Below are positions 1-9,463 of a stretch of DNA of 64,000 nucleotides, one piece after another. The notes under the pieces are model-generated. The model ran no database searches, was not told where the DNA came from, and saw only the letters and a program-made list of their open reading frames with translations. Positions within the stretch are counted from its first letter, which is position 1. Each line of letters opens with the position of its first letter. This DNA is from Enterobacter dykesii (GTDB taxonomy: Bacteria; Pseudomonadota; Gammaproteobacteria; Enterobacterales; Enterobacteriaceae), in contig NZ_CP126604.1 of assembly GCF_008364625.2 (NCBI RefSeq), positions 124,001-188,000 on the forward strand, given 5' to 3'. Made by a program: the position numbers and the translations under genes.

Positions 1-39
1 GCTGACGACGGAGAAAACCATTCGACGAAATTGAAGCAA
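1..39 (-). CDS. yibQ: YibQ, divergent polysaccharide deacetylase family protein (N-terminal fragment, cut by window edge)
   Basis: Only the first 13 codons are present, reading leftward out of the window. From a TTG start the translation is LLQFRRMVFSVVS, close to the start of E. coli YibQ as I remember it (PQFRRG followed by a signal peptide). An AAGATAAG stretch, overlapping the end of envC, could serve as ribosome binding site. The position directly after envC is the normal enterobacterial order. An ATG at codon 7 is an alternative start. YibQ is a predicted periplasmic polysaccharide deacetylase-like protein; nothing of its domain can be checked here. Confidence 0.6.
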   Translation of the reverse strand, partial: MLQFRRMVFSVVS

Positions 40-42
40 AAC

Positions 43-1326
43 TTATCTTCCCAACCACGGCTGTGGATTGACCGCCTGACCCTGGCGACGAATTTCGAAA
101 TAGAGTGACGGGCGGCCCTGACCGCCACTGCTGCCCACAAGGGCGATGGGTTGGCCTGCGCGCACCTGCGTGCCGACGCTGACCAGCGCGCTCTGGTTGT
201 AGCCGTAAAGGCTCATATCACCTTTACCGTGTTCGACCACCACCACCAGTCCGTAACCCTGCAGCCAGTCGGCCAGAATCACGCGGCCATCGGCAATGGC
301 TTTTACTTCGCTACCTTCAGACGCACCGATAACTATCCCTTTCCAACGTAGCTCACCCTGCAGCTGTTCGCCATAGCGATGCAGAATTGAACCGCGAACG
401 GGCCAGAAAGCCTGACCGCGAGGAGAGCCCAAACCGCCGGTACGCGACATAAGGGAACGCTCGCTCTCGCTTGGCTTGTAGGTAGTCCCTTTGCGGGAGG
501 CTTCCTGCTGCTTGTCGCGAACGGCCTGCGCCTCGCGAGCCTCTTTTTCGGCGCGCGCTTTCGCCGCCGCTTCCGCACGAGCGATGCTGTTACGCAGTTT
601 TGATTCGTTGGCGCGCATTTCGCTGAGCTGACTCTGACCTTCCTGAATGGAGGATTCAAGGCCGGAAAGGGTTTTCTTACGCTCGTTGCGAGCCTGCTCA
701 AGCTTCGCCTGCTGGGCCTGCTGATCGTAAAGCAGCGTTTGCTGCTGGCTCTGTTTCTCTTCCAGCTCGGCTTTTTGCGTGGAGACCTCTTCGCGCGTCT
801 GCTTCAGCTGCGCGATCGTCTCCTGACGCGCCTGGTTGAGATAGCCAAAGTAGGCCTGCAGGCGCTGGCCGCGCTGGCTCTCTTCGCCGCTGAGGATCAG
901 CTGGAGTCCGGTATGTTCACCCTGGCGGAATGCGGCATCAAGCTGTGCGGCAAGATTGCGCTCCTGCGCATCGCGCTGGCGCTCGAGTTTGGCAATCGAC
1001 GCGTTCATCTCGTCGATCTGCTTGTTCAACAGAGCGAGGGTGTTTTGCGTTTCACGGAGTTTACGCGCGGCGGCGGAGATCGCCTCTTCCTGCTGCTTAA
1101 GCTGGGCGAGGAGGGCAGAGCGCTGCTGCTGCTGTTGGCGTACCGAACGCTCTTTGGCGGCGATATCGGCCTGAATGGATTTCAGCTGGTCGCGGTCATC
1201 CGCGTGGGCGGATGCGGCGCACAGCAATACGCCAGCGCTGAGTGCGCTGGCGTAAAACAGAGGTCTGACTGATAACCTAAGCGGCTTCACGACCCATGTG
1301 ATTGAAAAAATCGCCTTTCCCCTCAT
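43..1326 (-). CDS. envC: EnvC, murein hydrolase activator
   Basis: Periplasmic divisome factor that activates the amidases AmiA and AmiB to split septal peptidoglycan. The 427-residue product has an N-terminal signal (hydrophobic run YASALSAGVLLCAASAHA, cut before DDRDQ). A long charged coiled coil follows at roughly residues 45-270 and a C-terminal LytM-like domain at about 320-422. The LytM domain is degenerate: the usual zinc-ligand motifs are replaced by RWKGIVIGA, SLYGYNQ and SLYFEIR, which fits EnvC being an activator rather than an enzyme. E. coli EnvC has 419 residues, so the first 8-12 residues here are uncertain; a GTG at codon 13 is an alternative start. It begins 9 nt after gpmM, suggesting a gpmM-envC-yibQ operon. 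Confidence 0.95.
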   Translation of the reverse strand: MRGKAIFSITWVVKPLRLSVRPLFYASALSAGVLLCAASAHADDRDQLKSIQADIAAKERSVRQQQQQRSALLAQLKQQEEAISAAARKLRETQNTLALLNKQIDEMNASIAKLERQRDAQERNLAAQLDAAFRQGEHTGLQLILSGEESQRGQRLQAYFGYLNQARQETIAQLKQTREEVSTQKAELEEKQSQQQTLLYDQQAQQAKLEQARNERKKTLSGLESSIQEGQSQLSEMRANESKLRNSIARAEAAAKARAEKEAREAQAVRDKQQEASRKGTTYKPSESERSLMSRTGGLGSPRGQAFWPVRGSILHRYGEQLQGELRWKGIVIGASEGSEVKAIADGRVILADWLQGYGLVVVVEHGKGDMSLYGYNQSALVSVGTQVRAGQPIALVGSSGGQGRPSLYFEIRRQGQAVNPQPWLGR

Positions 1327-1335
1327 GGGGAGCGA

Positions 1336-2880
1336 TTATTCCACGATGAACAGCGGCTTACCAGTCATCTCTTCAGGGATCGGCATACCCATCAGCGACA
1401 GCATGGTTGGCGCGATGTCAGAAAGCTTGCCGCCTTCTACTGCTTTCAGTGATTTATCACCCACATAAATCAGCGGAACAGGCAGGTTGGTATGGGCCGT
1501 GTGGGCCTGGCCGGTCGCCGGGTCGCGCATCTGTTCAGCGTTACCGTGGTCAGCGGTAATCAGCAACTGGCCGCCGACGGATTCAACCGCTTTCGCAACC
1601 TGCTCAACGCAGTGGTCCAGCGCTTCAACCGCCTTCACTGCCGCTTCCATCACCCCGGTATGCCCAACCATGTCGCCGTTCGGGTAGTTACAGATGATGG
1701 TGTCGTACTTACCGCTCTCGATAGCCGCAACCAGTTTTTCAGTCAATTCTGCAGAGCTCATTTCTGGCTGCAGATCGTAGGTGGCCACTTTCGGGGAGTT
1801 GATCAGAATGCGGTCTTCGCCTTTGAACGGCTCTTCAACGCCGCCGTTAAAGAAGAAGGTCACGTGCGCGTATTTTTCAGTTTCGGAAATACGCAGCTGC
1901 GTTTTGTCGTTCTTCGCCATCCACTCGCCGAAGGTATTTGCCAGCGATGCCGGTGGGTAAGCGCAAGGCGCTTTGATGTCTGCGGCGTATTCAGTCAGCT
2001 GGATGAAATCGAGTTTCACCACTTTCTTACGGGCAAAACCGTCGAAGTCGCTGTTGACGAAAGCACGGGTAATTTCACGCGCGCGGTCAGCGCGGAAGTT
2101 CATGAAGATCAGCGCGTCGCCATCTTCCATGGCGGCGTCGGCCTGGCCTTCAGCGCGAATGACGGACGCTTTGACGAATTCGTCGTTTTCATCACGTGCA
2201 TAGGCCGCTTCCAGCGCTTCAACGGCGGTCGCGAACTGGAACTCACCTTTTGCCAGGGTCATCAGGTCATAGGCCTGTTCAACGCGATCCCAGCGGTTGT
2301 CGCGGTCCATAGCGTAGTAACGGCCAATGATGGACGCTACGCGGCCTTTACCCAGCGCTGCGAATTTCTCTTCGAAGGCCTGCAGAGAGCCTTTTGCGCT
2401 GCGTGGTGGCGTATCGCGACCGTCCAGGAAGGCGTGCAGATAGATTTTTTCCGCACCGCGCTCGGCGGCCAGTTCAACCATCGCCATGATGTGATCTTCG
2501 TGGCTGTGAACGCCGCCCGCAGAGAGCAGGCCCATGATGTGTACGGCCTTGCCAGCGGCAACGGCTTTATCGACCGCGCCAGACAGCGTTGGGTTGGAGA
2601 AGAAGGTGCGTTCTTTGATTTCAACGTCCAGACGCGTCAGATCCTGATACACAATACGCCCGGCGCCCAGGTTTACGTGACCGACTTCGGAGTTGCCCAT
2701 CTGGCGGTCCGGCAGGCCCACTTCCAGGCCAGACGCGTCAATCAGCGTATGCGGACGTTTCGCCCACAGGGCATCCATGACCGGGGTTTTGGCGTTGAAA
2801 ATAGCGTTATCCTGGCTATCTTCACGGTAGCCATAGCCATCCAGAATCACCAGTACCATAGGTTTTTTAGAAACCGACAT
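1336..2880 (-). CDS. gpmM: 2,3-bisphosphoglycerate-independent phosphoglycerate mutase
   Basis: Interconverts 3- and 2-phosphoglycerate in glycolysis and gluconeogenesis using a phosphoserine intermediate and manganese. It belongs to the alkaline phosphatase superfamily. The chosen ATG gives [18 protein letters not shown] and 514 residues, the E. coli length; a GAGG lies 7 nt upstream. An in-frame ATG nine codons earlier is less likely. The catalytic serine is Ser64 in GNSEVGHVN, and Asp14 in VILDGYG is a metal ligand. [11 protein letters not shown] near the C-terminus supplies further metal ligands. It is first in a likely operon with envC and yibQ and is divergent from yibN. Confidence 0.97.
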   Translation of the reverse strand: MSVSKKPMVLVILDGYGYREDSQDNAIFNAKTPVMDALWAKRPHTLIDASGLEVGLPDRQMGNSEVGHVNLGAGRIVYQDLTRLDVEIKERTFFSNPTLSGAVDKAVAAGKAVHIMGLLSAGGVHSHEDHIMAMVELAAERGAEKIYLHAFLDGRDTPPRSAKGSLQAFEEKFAALGKGRVASIIGRYYAMDRDNRWDRVEQAYDLMTLAKGEFQFATAVEALEAAYARDENDEFVKASVIRAEGQADAAMEDGDALIFMNFRADRAREITRAFVNSDFDGFARKKVVKLDFIQLTEYAADIKAPCAYPPASLANTFGEWMAKNDKTQLRISETEKYAHVTFFFNGGVEEPFKGEDRILINSPKVATYDLQPEMSSAELTEKLVAAIESGKYDTIICNYPNGDMVGHTGVMEAAVKAVEALDHCVEQVAKAVESVGGQLLITADHGNAEQMRDPATGQAHTAHTNLPVPLIYVGDKSLKAVEGGKLSDIAPTMLSLMGMPIPEEMTGKPLFIVE

Positions 2881-3052
2881 TGCGACAACCTCATGCTCAA
2901 GAGTCAAAATTTGCGTAATTTTACTACAGCTGAATCGATCAAATAGCCGCAGAAGATCAAAGAAAGCGCAGGGGCAAGATGTTCACCAGACCATTTTGAG
3001 GCATTTTTTTAGGTGGCATGCCGCAGAAAATGGATTAGGTTATGGTCGCTGG

Positions 3053-3081
3053 CTGTATTTGCCAGAACGCACAGGTATACT
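3053..3081 (+). promoter_or_regulatory. Putative sigma70 promoter for yibN-grxC-secB-gpsA
   Basis: A good -10 box TATACT (3076-3081) lies 17 bp after a poor -35 match CTGTAT (3053-3058), about 45 bp before the yibN start. The -10 sits inside the imperfect inverted repeat ACAGG-TATACT-CCTGT (3071-3086), whose role is unknown. Confidence 0.35.
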
Positions 3082-3127
3082 CCTGTCCTGGTTTTTTTTA
3101 TCACTTAGTCGGGAGTAGTTACCCTCC

Positions 3128-3559
3128 ATGCAAGAAATTATGCAATTCGTTAGCCGCCATCCGGTTCTGAGCATCGCGTGGATTGGCCTGCTGGCTGCTG
3201 TGCTGTTCACCACATTTAAGAGCCTGACGTCTAAAATTAAGGTTATCACCCGTGGTGAAGCGACACGTCTGATCAACAAAGAAGATGCCGTCGTGGTCGA
3301 TCTGCGTCAGCGTGACGATTTCCGTAAAGGTCACATCGCGGGCGCAATCAACCTGTTGCCAGCTGAAATCAAAGCGAACAACGTCGGTGAGCTTGAGAAA
3401 CACAAAGCCCAGCCGATTATCGTTGTCGATGCGACCGGCATGCAGGCACAGGAATCTGCCAGCGCGCTTCATAAAGCAGGCTTCGAAAATGTAACGGTGC
3501 TGAAAGAAGGTATTTCCGGCTGGAGCGGGGAAAATCTTCCTTTGGTACGCGGTAAATAA
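3128..3559 (+). CDS. yibN: YibN, membrane-anchored rhodanese-like protein
   Basis: A 143-residue protein with one N-terminal membrane segment (about residues 12-29, [16 protein letters not shown]) followed by a rhodanese-like domain ([13 protein letters not shown], then [11 protein letters not shown]). The active-site loop reads [14 protein letters not shown]: the position where active rhodaneses carry cysteine is Asp101. Sulfurtransferase activity is therefore unlikely, and the domain may serve binding or scaffolding. From memory the E. coli protein also lacks this cysteine. It is followed 11 nt later by grxC and then secB and gpsA. A ribosome binding site (GGGAGTAG) lies upstream. Confidence 0.92.
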   Translation: MQEIMQFVSRHPVLSIAWIGLLAAVLFTTFKSLTSKIKVITRGEATRLINKEDAVVVDLRQRDDFRKGHIAGAINLLPAEIKANNVGELEKHKAQPIIVVDATGMQAQESASALHKAGFENVTVLKEGISGWSGENLPLVRGK

Positions 3560-3570
3560 GGAGTTCAGTC

Positions 3571-3822
3571 ATGGCCAATATTGAGATCTATACCAAAGCG
3601 ACGTGCCCGTTCTGTCATCGTGCGAAAGCGCTGCTGAACAGCAAAGGCGTCACGTTTCAGGAACTGCCGATCGACGGTGACGCGATTAAACGCGAAGAGA
3701 TGATCAAACGTAGTGGTCGCACGACGGTTCCGCAGATTTTTATTGATGCGCAGCACATTGGCGGCTGTGATGACTTGTATGCGCTCGACGCCCGTGGTGG
3801 ACTCGATCCGCTGCTGAGCTAA
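3571..3822 (+). CDS. grxC: Glutaredoxin 3
   Basis: Small cytoplasmic glutathione-dependent thiol oxidoreductase of 83 residues, the standard length. The active site is Cys12-Pro-Phe-Cys15, with His-Arg-Ala-Lys following. E. coli Grx3 has tyrosine where this protein has phenylalanine. The cis-proline segment TTVPQIFID and the GG-CDDL glutathione-binding segment are present. An AAGGAG ribosome binding site precedes the ATG. It lies between yibN and secB in the conserved enterobacterial operon. Confidence 0.96.
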   Translation: MANIEIYTKATCPFCHRAKALLNSKGVTFQELPIDGDAIKREEMIKRSGRTTVPQIFIDAQHIGGCDDLYALDARGGLDPLLS

Positions 3823-3854
3823 GAGACTTTAGGACAATTAAAAAGGGTATTTCC

Positions 3855-4322
3855 ATGTCAGAACAAAACAACACCGAGATGACTTTCCAGATCCAGCGTA
3901 TCTACACCAAGGACGTCTCTTTCGAAGCGCCAAATGCGCCACATGTTTTCCAGAAAGACTGGCAGCCAGAGGTTAAACTTGATCTGGATACCGCATCTAC
4001 CCAGCTGGCAGATGACGTGTATGAAGTCGTGCTGCGTGTGACCGTTACCGCGTCCCTGGGCGAAGAAACTGCATTCCTGTGTGAAGTTCAGCAGGGCGGT
4101 ATCTTCTCTATCGGCGGTATCGAAGGCAACCAGATGGCGCATTGCCTGGGTGCGTACTGCCCGAACATTCTGTTCCCGTATGCGCGTGAATGCATCACCA
4201 GCCTGGTTTCTCGCGGTACATTCCCGCAACTGAACCTTGCGCCAGTTAACTTTGATGCGCTGTTCATGAACTATCTGCAGCAGCAAGCTGGCGAAGGTGC
4301 TGAACAACATCAGGATGCCTGA
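3855..4322 (+). CDS. secB: Protein-export chaperone SecB
   Basis: Tetrameric cytosolic chaperone that keeps precursor proteins unfolded and delivers them to SecA at the Sec translocon. The product has 155 residues, the family length, beginning [20 protein letters not shown]. The conserved core includes [28 protein letters not shown] and [11 protein letters not shown]. The stop codon overlaps the gpsA start by one base (TGATG), which suggests translational coupling. It follows grxC by 32 nt. Confidence 0.98.
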   Translation: MSEQNNTEMTFQIQRIYTKDVSFEAPNAPHVFQKDWQPEVKLDLDTASTQLADDVYEVVLRVTVTASLGEETAFLCEVQQGGIFSIGGIEGNQMAHCLGAYCPNILFPYARECITSLVSRGTFPQLNLAPVNFDALFMNYLQQQAGEGAEQHQDA

Positions 4323-5341
4323 TGAGCACTGTTAATGCGTCAATGACTGTGATCGGTGCCGGCTCATACGGCACCGCTCTTGCCATCACGTTGGCAAGAA
4401 ATGGTCACGATGTGGTCCTCTGGGGCCACGATCCAAAACATATCGCAACGCTGCAACGCGACCGTTGTAACGTGGCGTTTCTTCCGGACGTTCCGTTCCC
4501 CGACTCCCTGCACCTTGAAAGCGACCTTGCGACCGCGCTGGCGGCCAGCCGCAACATTCTGATTGTGGTCCCGAGCCATGTATTTGGCGACGTGCTGCGT
4601 CAGATTAAGCCGCTGATGCGCCCGGATGCGCGCATTGTCTGGGCGACAAAAGGACTGGAAGCCGAAACCGGACGACTGCTGCAGGACGTCGCCCGCGAAG
4701 CGCTGGGTGATGCGATCCCGCTGGCGGTCATCTCCGGCCCGACCTTTGCCAAAGAGCTGGCCGCTGGCCTGCCGACGGCGATTTCGCTGGCCTCCACCGA
4801 TCGGGCCTTCTCCGACGATCTTCAACAGCTGCTGCACTGCGGCAAGAGCTTCCGCGTCTACAGCAACCCCGATTTTATCGGCGTGCAGCTGGGGGGTGCG
4901 GTGAAGAACGTGATTGCGATTGGGGCAGGGATGTCAGACGGCATTGGTTTTGGTGCCAATGCGCGTACGGCGCTGATCACCCGAGGGCTGACCGAGATGT
5001 CCCGCCTGGGCGAAGCGCTGGGTGCCGATCCGGCCACCTTTATGGGGATGGCTGGCCTGGGCGATCTGGTGCTGACCTGTACCGACAACCAGTCTCGTAA
5101 CCGCCGCTTTGGCATGATGCTCGGACAGGGCAGCGATGTTAAAAGCGCGCAGGAGAAGATTGGTCAGGTGGTTGAAGGCTACCGCAATACCAAGGAAGTC
5201 CGCGAGTTGGCGCACCGTTTCGGTGTCGAAATGCCAATAACCGAGGAAATTTATCAGGTATTGTATTGCGGAAAAAATGCGCGCGAGGCAGCATTGACCT
5301 TATTAGGTCGTGCGCGCAAGGACGAGCGCAGCAGTAACTAG
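4322..5341 (+). CDS. gpsA: Glycerol-3-phosphate dehydrogenase [NAD(P)+]
   Basis: Makes sn-glycerol 3-phosphate from dihydroxyacetone phosphate for phospholipid synthesis. The 339-residue protein has an N-terminal Rossmann motif ([12 protein letters not shown], about residues 10-21). The catalytic-domain motif [17 protein letters not shown] carries the conserved lysine, and [10 protein letters not shown] and [11 protein letters not shown] follow. It starts on the last base of the secB stop codon. cysE follows after 74 nt. Confidence 0.98.
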   Translation: MSTVNASMTVIGAGSYGTALAITLARNGHDVVLWGHDPKHIATLQRDRCNVAFLPDVPFPDSLHLESDLATALAASRNILIVVPSHVFGDVLRQIKPLMRPDARIVWATKGLEAETGRLLQDVAREALGDAIPLAVISGPTFAKELAAGLPTAISLASTDRAFSDDLQQLLHCGKSFRVYSNPDFIGVQLGGAVKNVIAIGAGMSDGIGFGANARTALITRGLTEMSRLGEALGADPATFMGMAGLGDLVLTCTDNQSRNRRFGMMLGQGSDVKSAQEKIGQVVEGYRNTKEVRELAHRFGVEMPITEEIYQVLYCGKNAREAALTLLGRARKDERSSN

Positions 5342-5415
5342 TCGGAACCGTTGTCACCTGAATGACCCAGCCAGCGCAGAACTGGCTGGTCATTAACTAT
5401 CGTCTGGAGTAAGCA

Positions 5416-6237
5416 ATGCCGTGTGAAGAACTGGATATCGTCTGGAACAATATTAAAGCCGAAGCCCGGGCGCTGGCCGACTGCGAGCCTATGCTGGCCA
5501 GTTTCTACCACGCAACGCTACTTAAGCACGAAAACCTCGGCAGTGCGCTGAGCTATATGCTCGCCAACAAGCTGGCTTCCTCGATCATGCCCGCTATCGC
5601 TATTCGTGAAGTGGTGGAAGAGGCTTACGCTGCAGACCCGGAAATGATCGCCTCTGCCGCCTGCGATATTCAGGCCGTGCGCACGCGTGACCCGGCGGTC
5701 GATAAATATTCTACGCCGCTGCTGTACCTGAAAGGCTTCCACGCCCTGCAGGCTTACCGCATCGGCCACTGGCTGTGGAATGAAGGCCGCCGCGCGCTGG
5801 CGATCTTCCTGCAAAACCAGGTTTCCGTGACGTTCCAGGTCGATATTCACCCGGCTGCGAAAATTGGCCGCGGGATCATGCTCGACCACGCCACCGGGAT
5901 TGTCGTCGGGGAAACGGCGGTCATTGAAGATGACGTCTCGATCCTGCAGTCGGTTACCCTGGGCGGTACCGGTAAAACCAGCGGCGATCGCCATCCGAAA
6001 ATCCGTGAAGGGGTGATGATTGGCGCGGGTGCCAAAATCCTTGGCAATATCGAAGTCGGGCGCGGCGCGAAGATCGGCGCAGGCTCCGTGGTGCTCCAGC
6101 CCGTGCCGCCGCATACCACCGCCGCTGGCGTACCGGCGCGCATTGTCGGTAAACCAGACAGCGATAAGCCGTCCATGGACATGGATCAGCACTTCAACGG
6201 CATTCACCATACCTTCGAGTATGGCGACGGCATTTAA
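5416..6237 (+). CDS. cysE: Serine acetyltransferase
   Basis: First committed step of cysteine synthesis: L-serine plus acetyl-CoA gives O-acetylserine. The 273-residue protein has an alpha-helical N-terminal domain (to about residue 140) and a left-handed beta-helix of hexapeptide repeats ([24 protein letters not shown] through [31 protein letters not shown]). The catalytic His-Asp pairs are in DIHPAAKIG and LDHATG. The C-terminal tail ends [10 protein letters not shown], typical of enzymes that bind CysK and are inhibited by cysteine. Its 3' end overlaps the convergent trmL by 4 nt. A GGAG precedes the ATG. Confidence 0.98.
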   Translation: MPCEELDIVWNNIKAEARALADCEPMLASFYHATLLKHENLGSALSYMLANKLASSIMPAIAIREVVEEAYAADPEMIASAACDIQAVRTRDPAVDKYSTPLLYLKGFHALQAYRIGHWLWNEGRRALAIFLQNQVSVTFQVDIHPAAKIGRGIMLDHATGIVVGETAVIEDDVSILQSVTLGGTGKTSGDRHPKIREGVMIGAGAKILGNIEVGRGAKIGAGSVVLQPVPPHTTAAGVPARIVGKPDSDKPSMDMDQHFNGIHHTFEYGDGI

Positions 6238-6707
6238 CTTCTGAGAATGGCGCCCGGATATCCCAGCTGGCGCCAGGCTTCATACACCACCACCGACACC
6301 GCGTTCGACAGGTTCATGCTGCGGCTGTCCGGCATCATCGGAATACGGATTTTCTGCTCAGCGGGCAGGGCATCCAGGATCGTGGCCGGCAGGCCGCGGG
6401 TTTCCGGGCCAAACATCAGATAGTCACCATCCTGATAGCTTACGGCGCTGTGCGCTGGCGTGCCTTTGGTGGTCAGGGCGAACATGCGCTGCGGCTGCTC
6501 GGCTTCCAGAAACGCGGCGTAATCGTGATGGCGAATAACGGCGGTAAATTCATGGTAATCCAGCCCTGCGCGACGCAGGCGTTTGTCGTCCCACGTAAAG
6601 CCCATCGGCTCAATGATGTGCAGACGAAAACCGGTGTTGGCGCACAGGCGGATAATATTGCCGGTATTCGGCGGAATTTCTGGTTCGAATAAAACGATGC
6701 TAAGCAT
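6234..6707 (-). CDS. trmL: tRNA (cytidine(34)/uridine(34)-2'-O)-methyltransferase TrmL
   Basis: SPOUT-class methylase that modifies the wobble nucleotide of tRNA-Leu isoacceptors using S-adenosylmethionine. The 157-residue length matches E. coli TrmL (YibK). The N-terminal motif is [16 protein letters not shown]. The C-terminal trefoil knot carries [30 protein letters not shown] and YEAWRQLGY. It is convergent with cysE and overlaps its stop. Its ribosome binding site lies within a GC-rich hairpin (separate entry). Confidence 0.96.
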   Translation of the reverse strand: MLSIVLFEPEIPPNTGNIIRLCANTGFRLHIIEPMGFTWDDKRLRRAGLDYHEFTAVIRHHDYAAFLEAEQPQRMFALTTKGTPAHSAVSYQDGDYLMFGPETRGLPATILDALPAEQKIRIPMMPDSRSMNLSNAVSVVVYEAWRQLGYPGAILRS

Positions 6708-6708
6708 G

Positions 6709-6732
6709 CTGCCCCCTTAATTGCGGGGGCAG
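6709..6732 (-). promoter_or_regulatory. GC-rich hairpin covering the trmL ribosome binding site
   Basis: Read on the minus strand, CTGCCCCC and GGGGGCAG form a perfect 8-bp stem around an 8-nt loop, one base before the trmL ATG at 6707. The downstream arm carries the purine-rich GGGGG that would act as ribosome binding site. The upstream MFS gene ends at 6753, so the hairpin could act as its terminator (poor T-run), as a translation block, or both. Confidence 0.55.
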
Positions 6733-6752
6733 AATAGCAGAAAAGAGAGGAA

Positions 6753-8093
6753 CTACGCGACGCCGGGTTCCTGCGAGCGGCTGTACAGCATTTTGTAGAC
6801 GGTTGCCGCCGCGGCCACCAGAGCGGGCACGCTGAGGATCATTAAAATACTGTCTGCCTGCCACTGCATAGCGAGAAGCTGGGCGCTGGTCATGGTTCCC
6901 GCCACGCCGCCAAAGCGGCCGATCCCCTGCATCCAGGCGATGCCCGTCGCGCGGCACTCGGTAGGGTAAAAGGTGGCGGCCAGGGTTTGCATGCCCGATT
7001 GCGCGCCGTTCATCGCGATCCCCATCAGGAAAATCAGCCCGCCAAATAGAGCGATATGGTTATGCTCAATACCCAGTAAAAGAATAAGGCCCATTGTCAG
7101 CACGAAACCACATGCGACCACTTTATGCGCTTCCCAGCGGTCCATCATCCAGCCCGCGAGCAGAATGCCTGCGGTGCCGCCGAAGGTGAACAGTGAGGTG
7201 AGCCAGGCGGATTCCGCCAGAGCATAGCCCATCCCCTGCATCAGCGTTGGCATCCAGCTAAGCAGGACGTAGTAAATCACCAGCCCCATAAAATAGGTCA
7301 CCCACAGCATCAGGGTGCCGGGCAGCCAGGGCATGGAAAAGAGCTGCGACACGCTCCCTTTTTTAGAGGCGAGCTTCTCCTCCGCCAGGAAGAAGCCCGT
7401 GACGCTATCCAGCGTGCTGCGGGCGAACCGGCTGGCGATACGGCGGACCTGCATGACGTCTTTCCCGCGCTGCACCAGAAACTTCACGGACTCCGGTAAA
7501 AACAGCGCCAGCAGCAGCGTTAAAATCAGCGGCGCAATCGCCCCGGTCAGCAGCACGCTTCGCCAGCCGTGGTGGGGGATAAGCCAGGAAGAGATCGCGC
7601 CGCCGCCCGCCGCGCCCAGAGGGAAGCCGCAGTACATGGTGTTAATAGCCATGGCGCGGCAGCGCTGGGGGGCAAACTCGGAGATCAGCGTGATGGCGTT
7701 AGGCATTGCGGCACCGAGGCCCAGGCCCGTCAGAAAGCGCCACAGCGTGAGCGTATTCAGACTTTGCGCCCAGGCCGTCCCTAGGCTCGCAAGGCCGAAG
7801 AACAGGCACGAAAAAACCAGCACGCGCTTGCGCCCCATCCGGTCCGATACCGGACCGGCAATCAGCGCGCCCAGCGATAGCCCCAGCAGCGCCGCGCTCA
7901 GCACCGGACCCAGATCCTGTTTGTGTATCCCCCATTCTGCCGACAGCGTAGGTGCGATGTAACCCATCGCCGCCGTATCAAAACCATCGATCGCCAGAAC
8001 CAGAAAGCCCAGCACAATGAGCAGCCAGTGAAACCCTGAAAAGGGACTCTCATCGATCACCTGCTGAATATCCACCTTACCTGAATACGCCAT
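6753..8093 (-). CDS. MFS transporter, aromatic acid:H+ symporter (AAHS/PcaK-like) family
   Basis: A 446-residue inner-membrane protein with about 12 membrane segments. Diagnostic motifs are DGFDTAAMGYIAPTLS in helix 1, PVSDRMGRKRVL (MFS loop motif) and RFLTGLGLGAAMPNAITLISEFAP. This pattern is typical of aromatic acid/H+ symporters such as PcaK, 4-hydroxybenzoate uptake proteins and MhpT. The substrate cannot be read from sequence. The start chosen follows GGAGGGGAGCGT; a further-upstream start is unlikely. It lies between the lld operon terminator and trmL, alone, without catabolic genes nearby. I recall no transporter at this position in E. coli K-12. Confidence 0.85.
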   Translation of the reverse strand: MAYSGKVDIQQVIDESPFSGFHWLLIVLGFLVLAIDGFDTAAMGYIAPTLSAEWGIHKQDLGPVLSAALLGLSLGALIAGPVSDRMGRKRVLVFSCLFFGLASLGTAWAQSLNTLTLWRFLTGLGLGAAMPNAITLISEFAPQRCRAMAINTMYCGFPLGAAGGGAISSWLIPHHGWRSVLLTGAIAPLILTLLLALFLPESVKFLVQRGKDVMQVRRIASRFARSTLDSVTGFFLAEEKLASKKGSVSQLFSMPWLPGTLMLWVTYFMGLVIYYVLLSWMPTLMQGMGYALAESAWLTSLFTFGGTAGILLAGWMMDRWEAHKVVACGFVLTMGLILLLGIEHNHIALFGGLIFLMGIAMNGAQSGMQTLAATFYPTECRATGIAWMQGIGRFGGVAGTMTSAQLLAMQWQADSILMILSVPALVAAAATVYKMLYSRSQEPGVA

Positions 8094-8216
8094 ACGCTCC
8101 CCTCCGATCTGATGTTGTTTTTGTGTTCTTGTATTTGCTTGTCTATACAATTGCGAACGGCAGGTGGATGTCAAATTTTCTTATCCAATATGTTATCTGG
8201 ATGTTATTTTTGGCGT

Positions 8217-8246
8217 AAAAAAGCGCCCGAGGGGGAAATCGGGCGC
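8217..8246 (-). terminator. Rho-independent terminator of the lldPRD operon
   Basis: On the minus strand GCGCCCGA pairs perfectly with TCGGGCGC around an 8-nt loop and is followed by six T. It lies 30 nt after the lldD stop and before the MFS gene. Confidence 0.85.
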
Positions 8247-8275
8247 GAGAAAAAGGTGTATTAACGGAGGAGAAT

Positions 8276-9463
8276 TTAGGCCGCGTTTCCCTGAGCAAGT
8301 GGCGCCAGCGCCGCCGGTAATTTGCTTAACTCCTGCACCAGAGAATCCTTACTGATTTCGCTAATCGTTCTTGCACCTGTCAGCGTCATCGCCACCTTCA
8401 TCTCTTTTTCGATCAGGTTGAGCAGATTCGCCACCCCTGCCTGGCCCGCCGTCGCCAGCGCATACAGATACGCGCGCCCCAGCAGCACGCTGTCGGCGCC
8501 CAGCGCAATCATACGCACCACGTCCAGCCCGTTGCGGATGCCGCTGTCGGCCAGGATCGCAATATCGCCTTTCACCGCATCGGCGATGGCCGGCAGGGCG
8601 CGTGCGGAGGAGAGCACCCCGTCAAGCTGGCGTCCGCCGTGGTTAGAGACCACAATCCCGTCTGCGCCAAAGCGGACCGCATCGCGGGCATCTTCCGGAT
8701 CGAGGATCCCTTTGATTACCATCGGGCCGTCCCAGAATTCGCGGATCCACTCCAGGTCTTTCCACGAGATCGACGGATCGAAGTTGTTCGCCAGCCAGCC
8801 AATGTAATCCTCCAGTCCGGTCGGTTTACCGAGGTATGCCGAGATATTGCCCAGATCGTGCGGACGACCGTGCAGGCCGACATCCCAAGCCCACTGCGGG
8901 TGAGTAACCGCCTGCCAGTAGCGGCGGAGCGCAGCATTCGGGCCGCTCATGCCGGAGTGGGCATCACGATAGCGCGCGCCGGGCGTCGGCATATCGACGG
9001 TAAAGACCAGCGTGGAGCAACCCGCCGCTTTGGCGCGCTCGAGCGCGTTACGCATAAAGCCGCGATCGCGCAGGACGTACAGCTGGAACCACATCGGGCG
9101 CTTGATGGTCGGGGCGACCTCTTCAATCGGGCAGACGGACACGGTGGAAAGCGTAAACGGAATGCCTTTGGCATCCGCCGCGGCGGCAGCCTGCACTTCA
9201 CCGCGGCGGGCATACATGCCGCATAAGCCTACAGGCGCGAGCGCCACGGGCATGGAAAGCGTTTCGTTGAACAGCTTTGTCTCAAGGCTCAGGTCAGACA
9301 TATTCTTCAGCACGCGCTGGCGCAGAGCCACCTCCGACAGATCTTCCACGTTGCGGCGCAGGGTGTATTCGGCATACGCCCCGCCGTCGATATAGTGGAA
9401 CAGGAACGGGGGCAAAATGCGCTGCGCCGCGGCGCGATAGTCACTGGCTGCTGAAATGATCAT
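8276..9463 (-). CDS. lldD: FMN-dependent L-lactate dehydrogenase
   Basis: Membrane-associated, quinone-linked oxidation of L-lactate to pyruvate. The 395-residue product (E. coli 396) is an (alpha/beta)8-barrel FMN 2-hydroxyacid dehydrogenase. [32 protein letters not shown] at the N-terminus and the catalytic segment [13 protein letters not shown] (His and Arg) are visible. [14 protein letters not shown] (FMN-binding lysine) and [28 protein letters not shown] (phosphate site) follow. It overlaps lldR by 4 nt, and a terminator follows. Confidence 0.97.
   Translation of the reverse strand: MIISAASDYRAAAQRILPPFLFHYIDGGAYAEYTLRRNVEDLSEVALRQRVLKNMSDLSLETKLFNETLSMPVALAPVGLCGMYARRGEVQAAAAADAKGIPFTLSTVSVCPIEEVAPTIKRPMWFQLYVLRDRGFMRNALERAKAAGCSTLVFTVDMPTPGARYRDAHSGMSGPNAALRRYWQAVTHPQWAWDVGLHGRPHDLGNISAYLGKPTGLEDYIGWLANNFDPSISWKDLEWIREFWDGPMVIKGILDPEDARDAVRFGADGIVVSNHGGRQLDGVLSSARALPAIADAVKGDIAILADSGIRNGLDVVRMIALGADSVLLGRAYLYALATAGQAGVANLLNLIEKEMKVAMTLTGARTISEISKDSLVQELSKLPAALAPLAQGNAA

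Noticed and set aside
3071..3086. ACAGG-TATACT-CCTGT palindrome upstream of yibN as an operator
   Set aside because: It overlaps the probable -10 box and matches no regulator site I know; kept only as a remark on the promoter.
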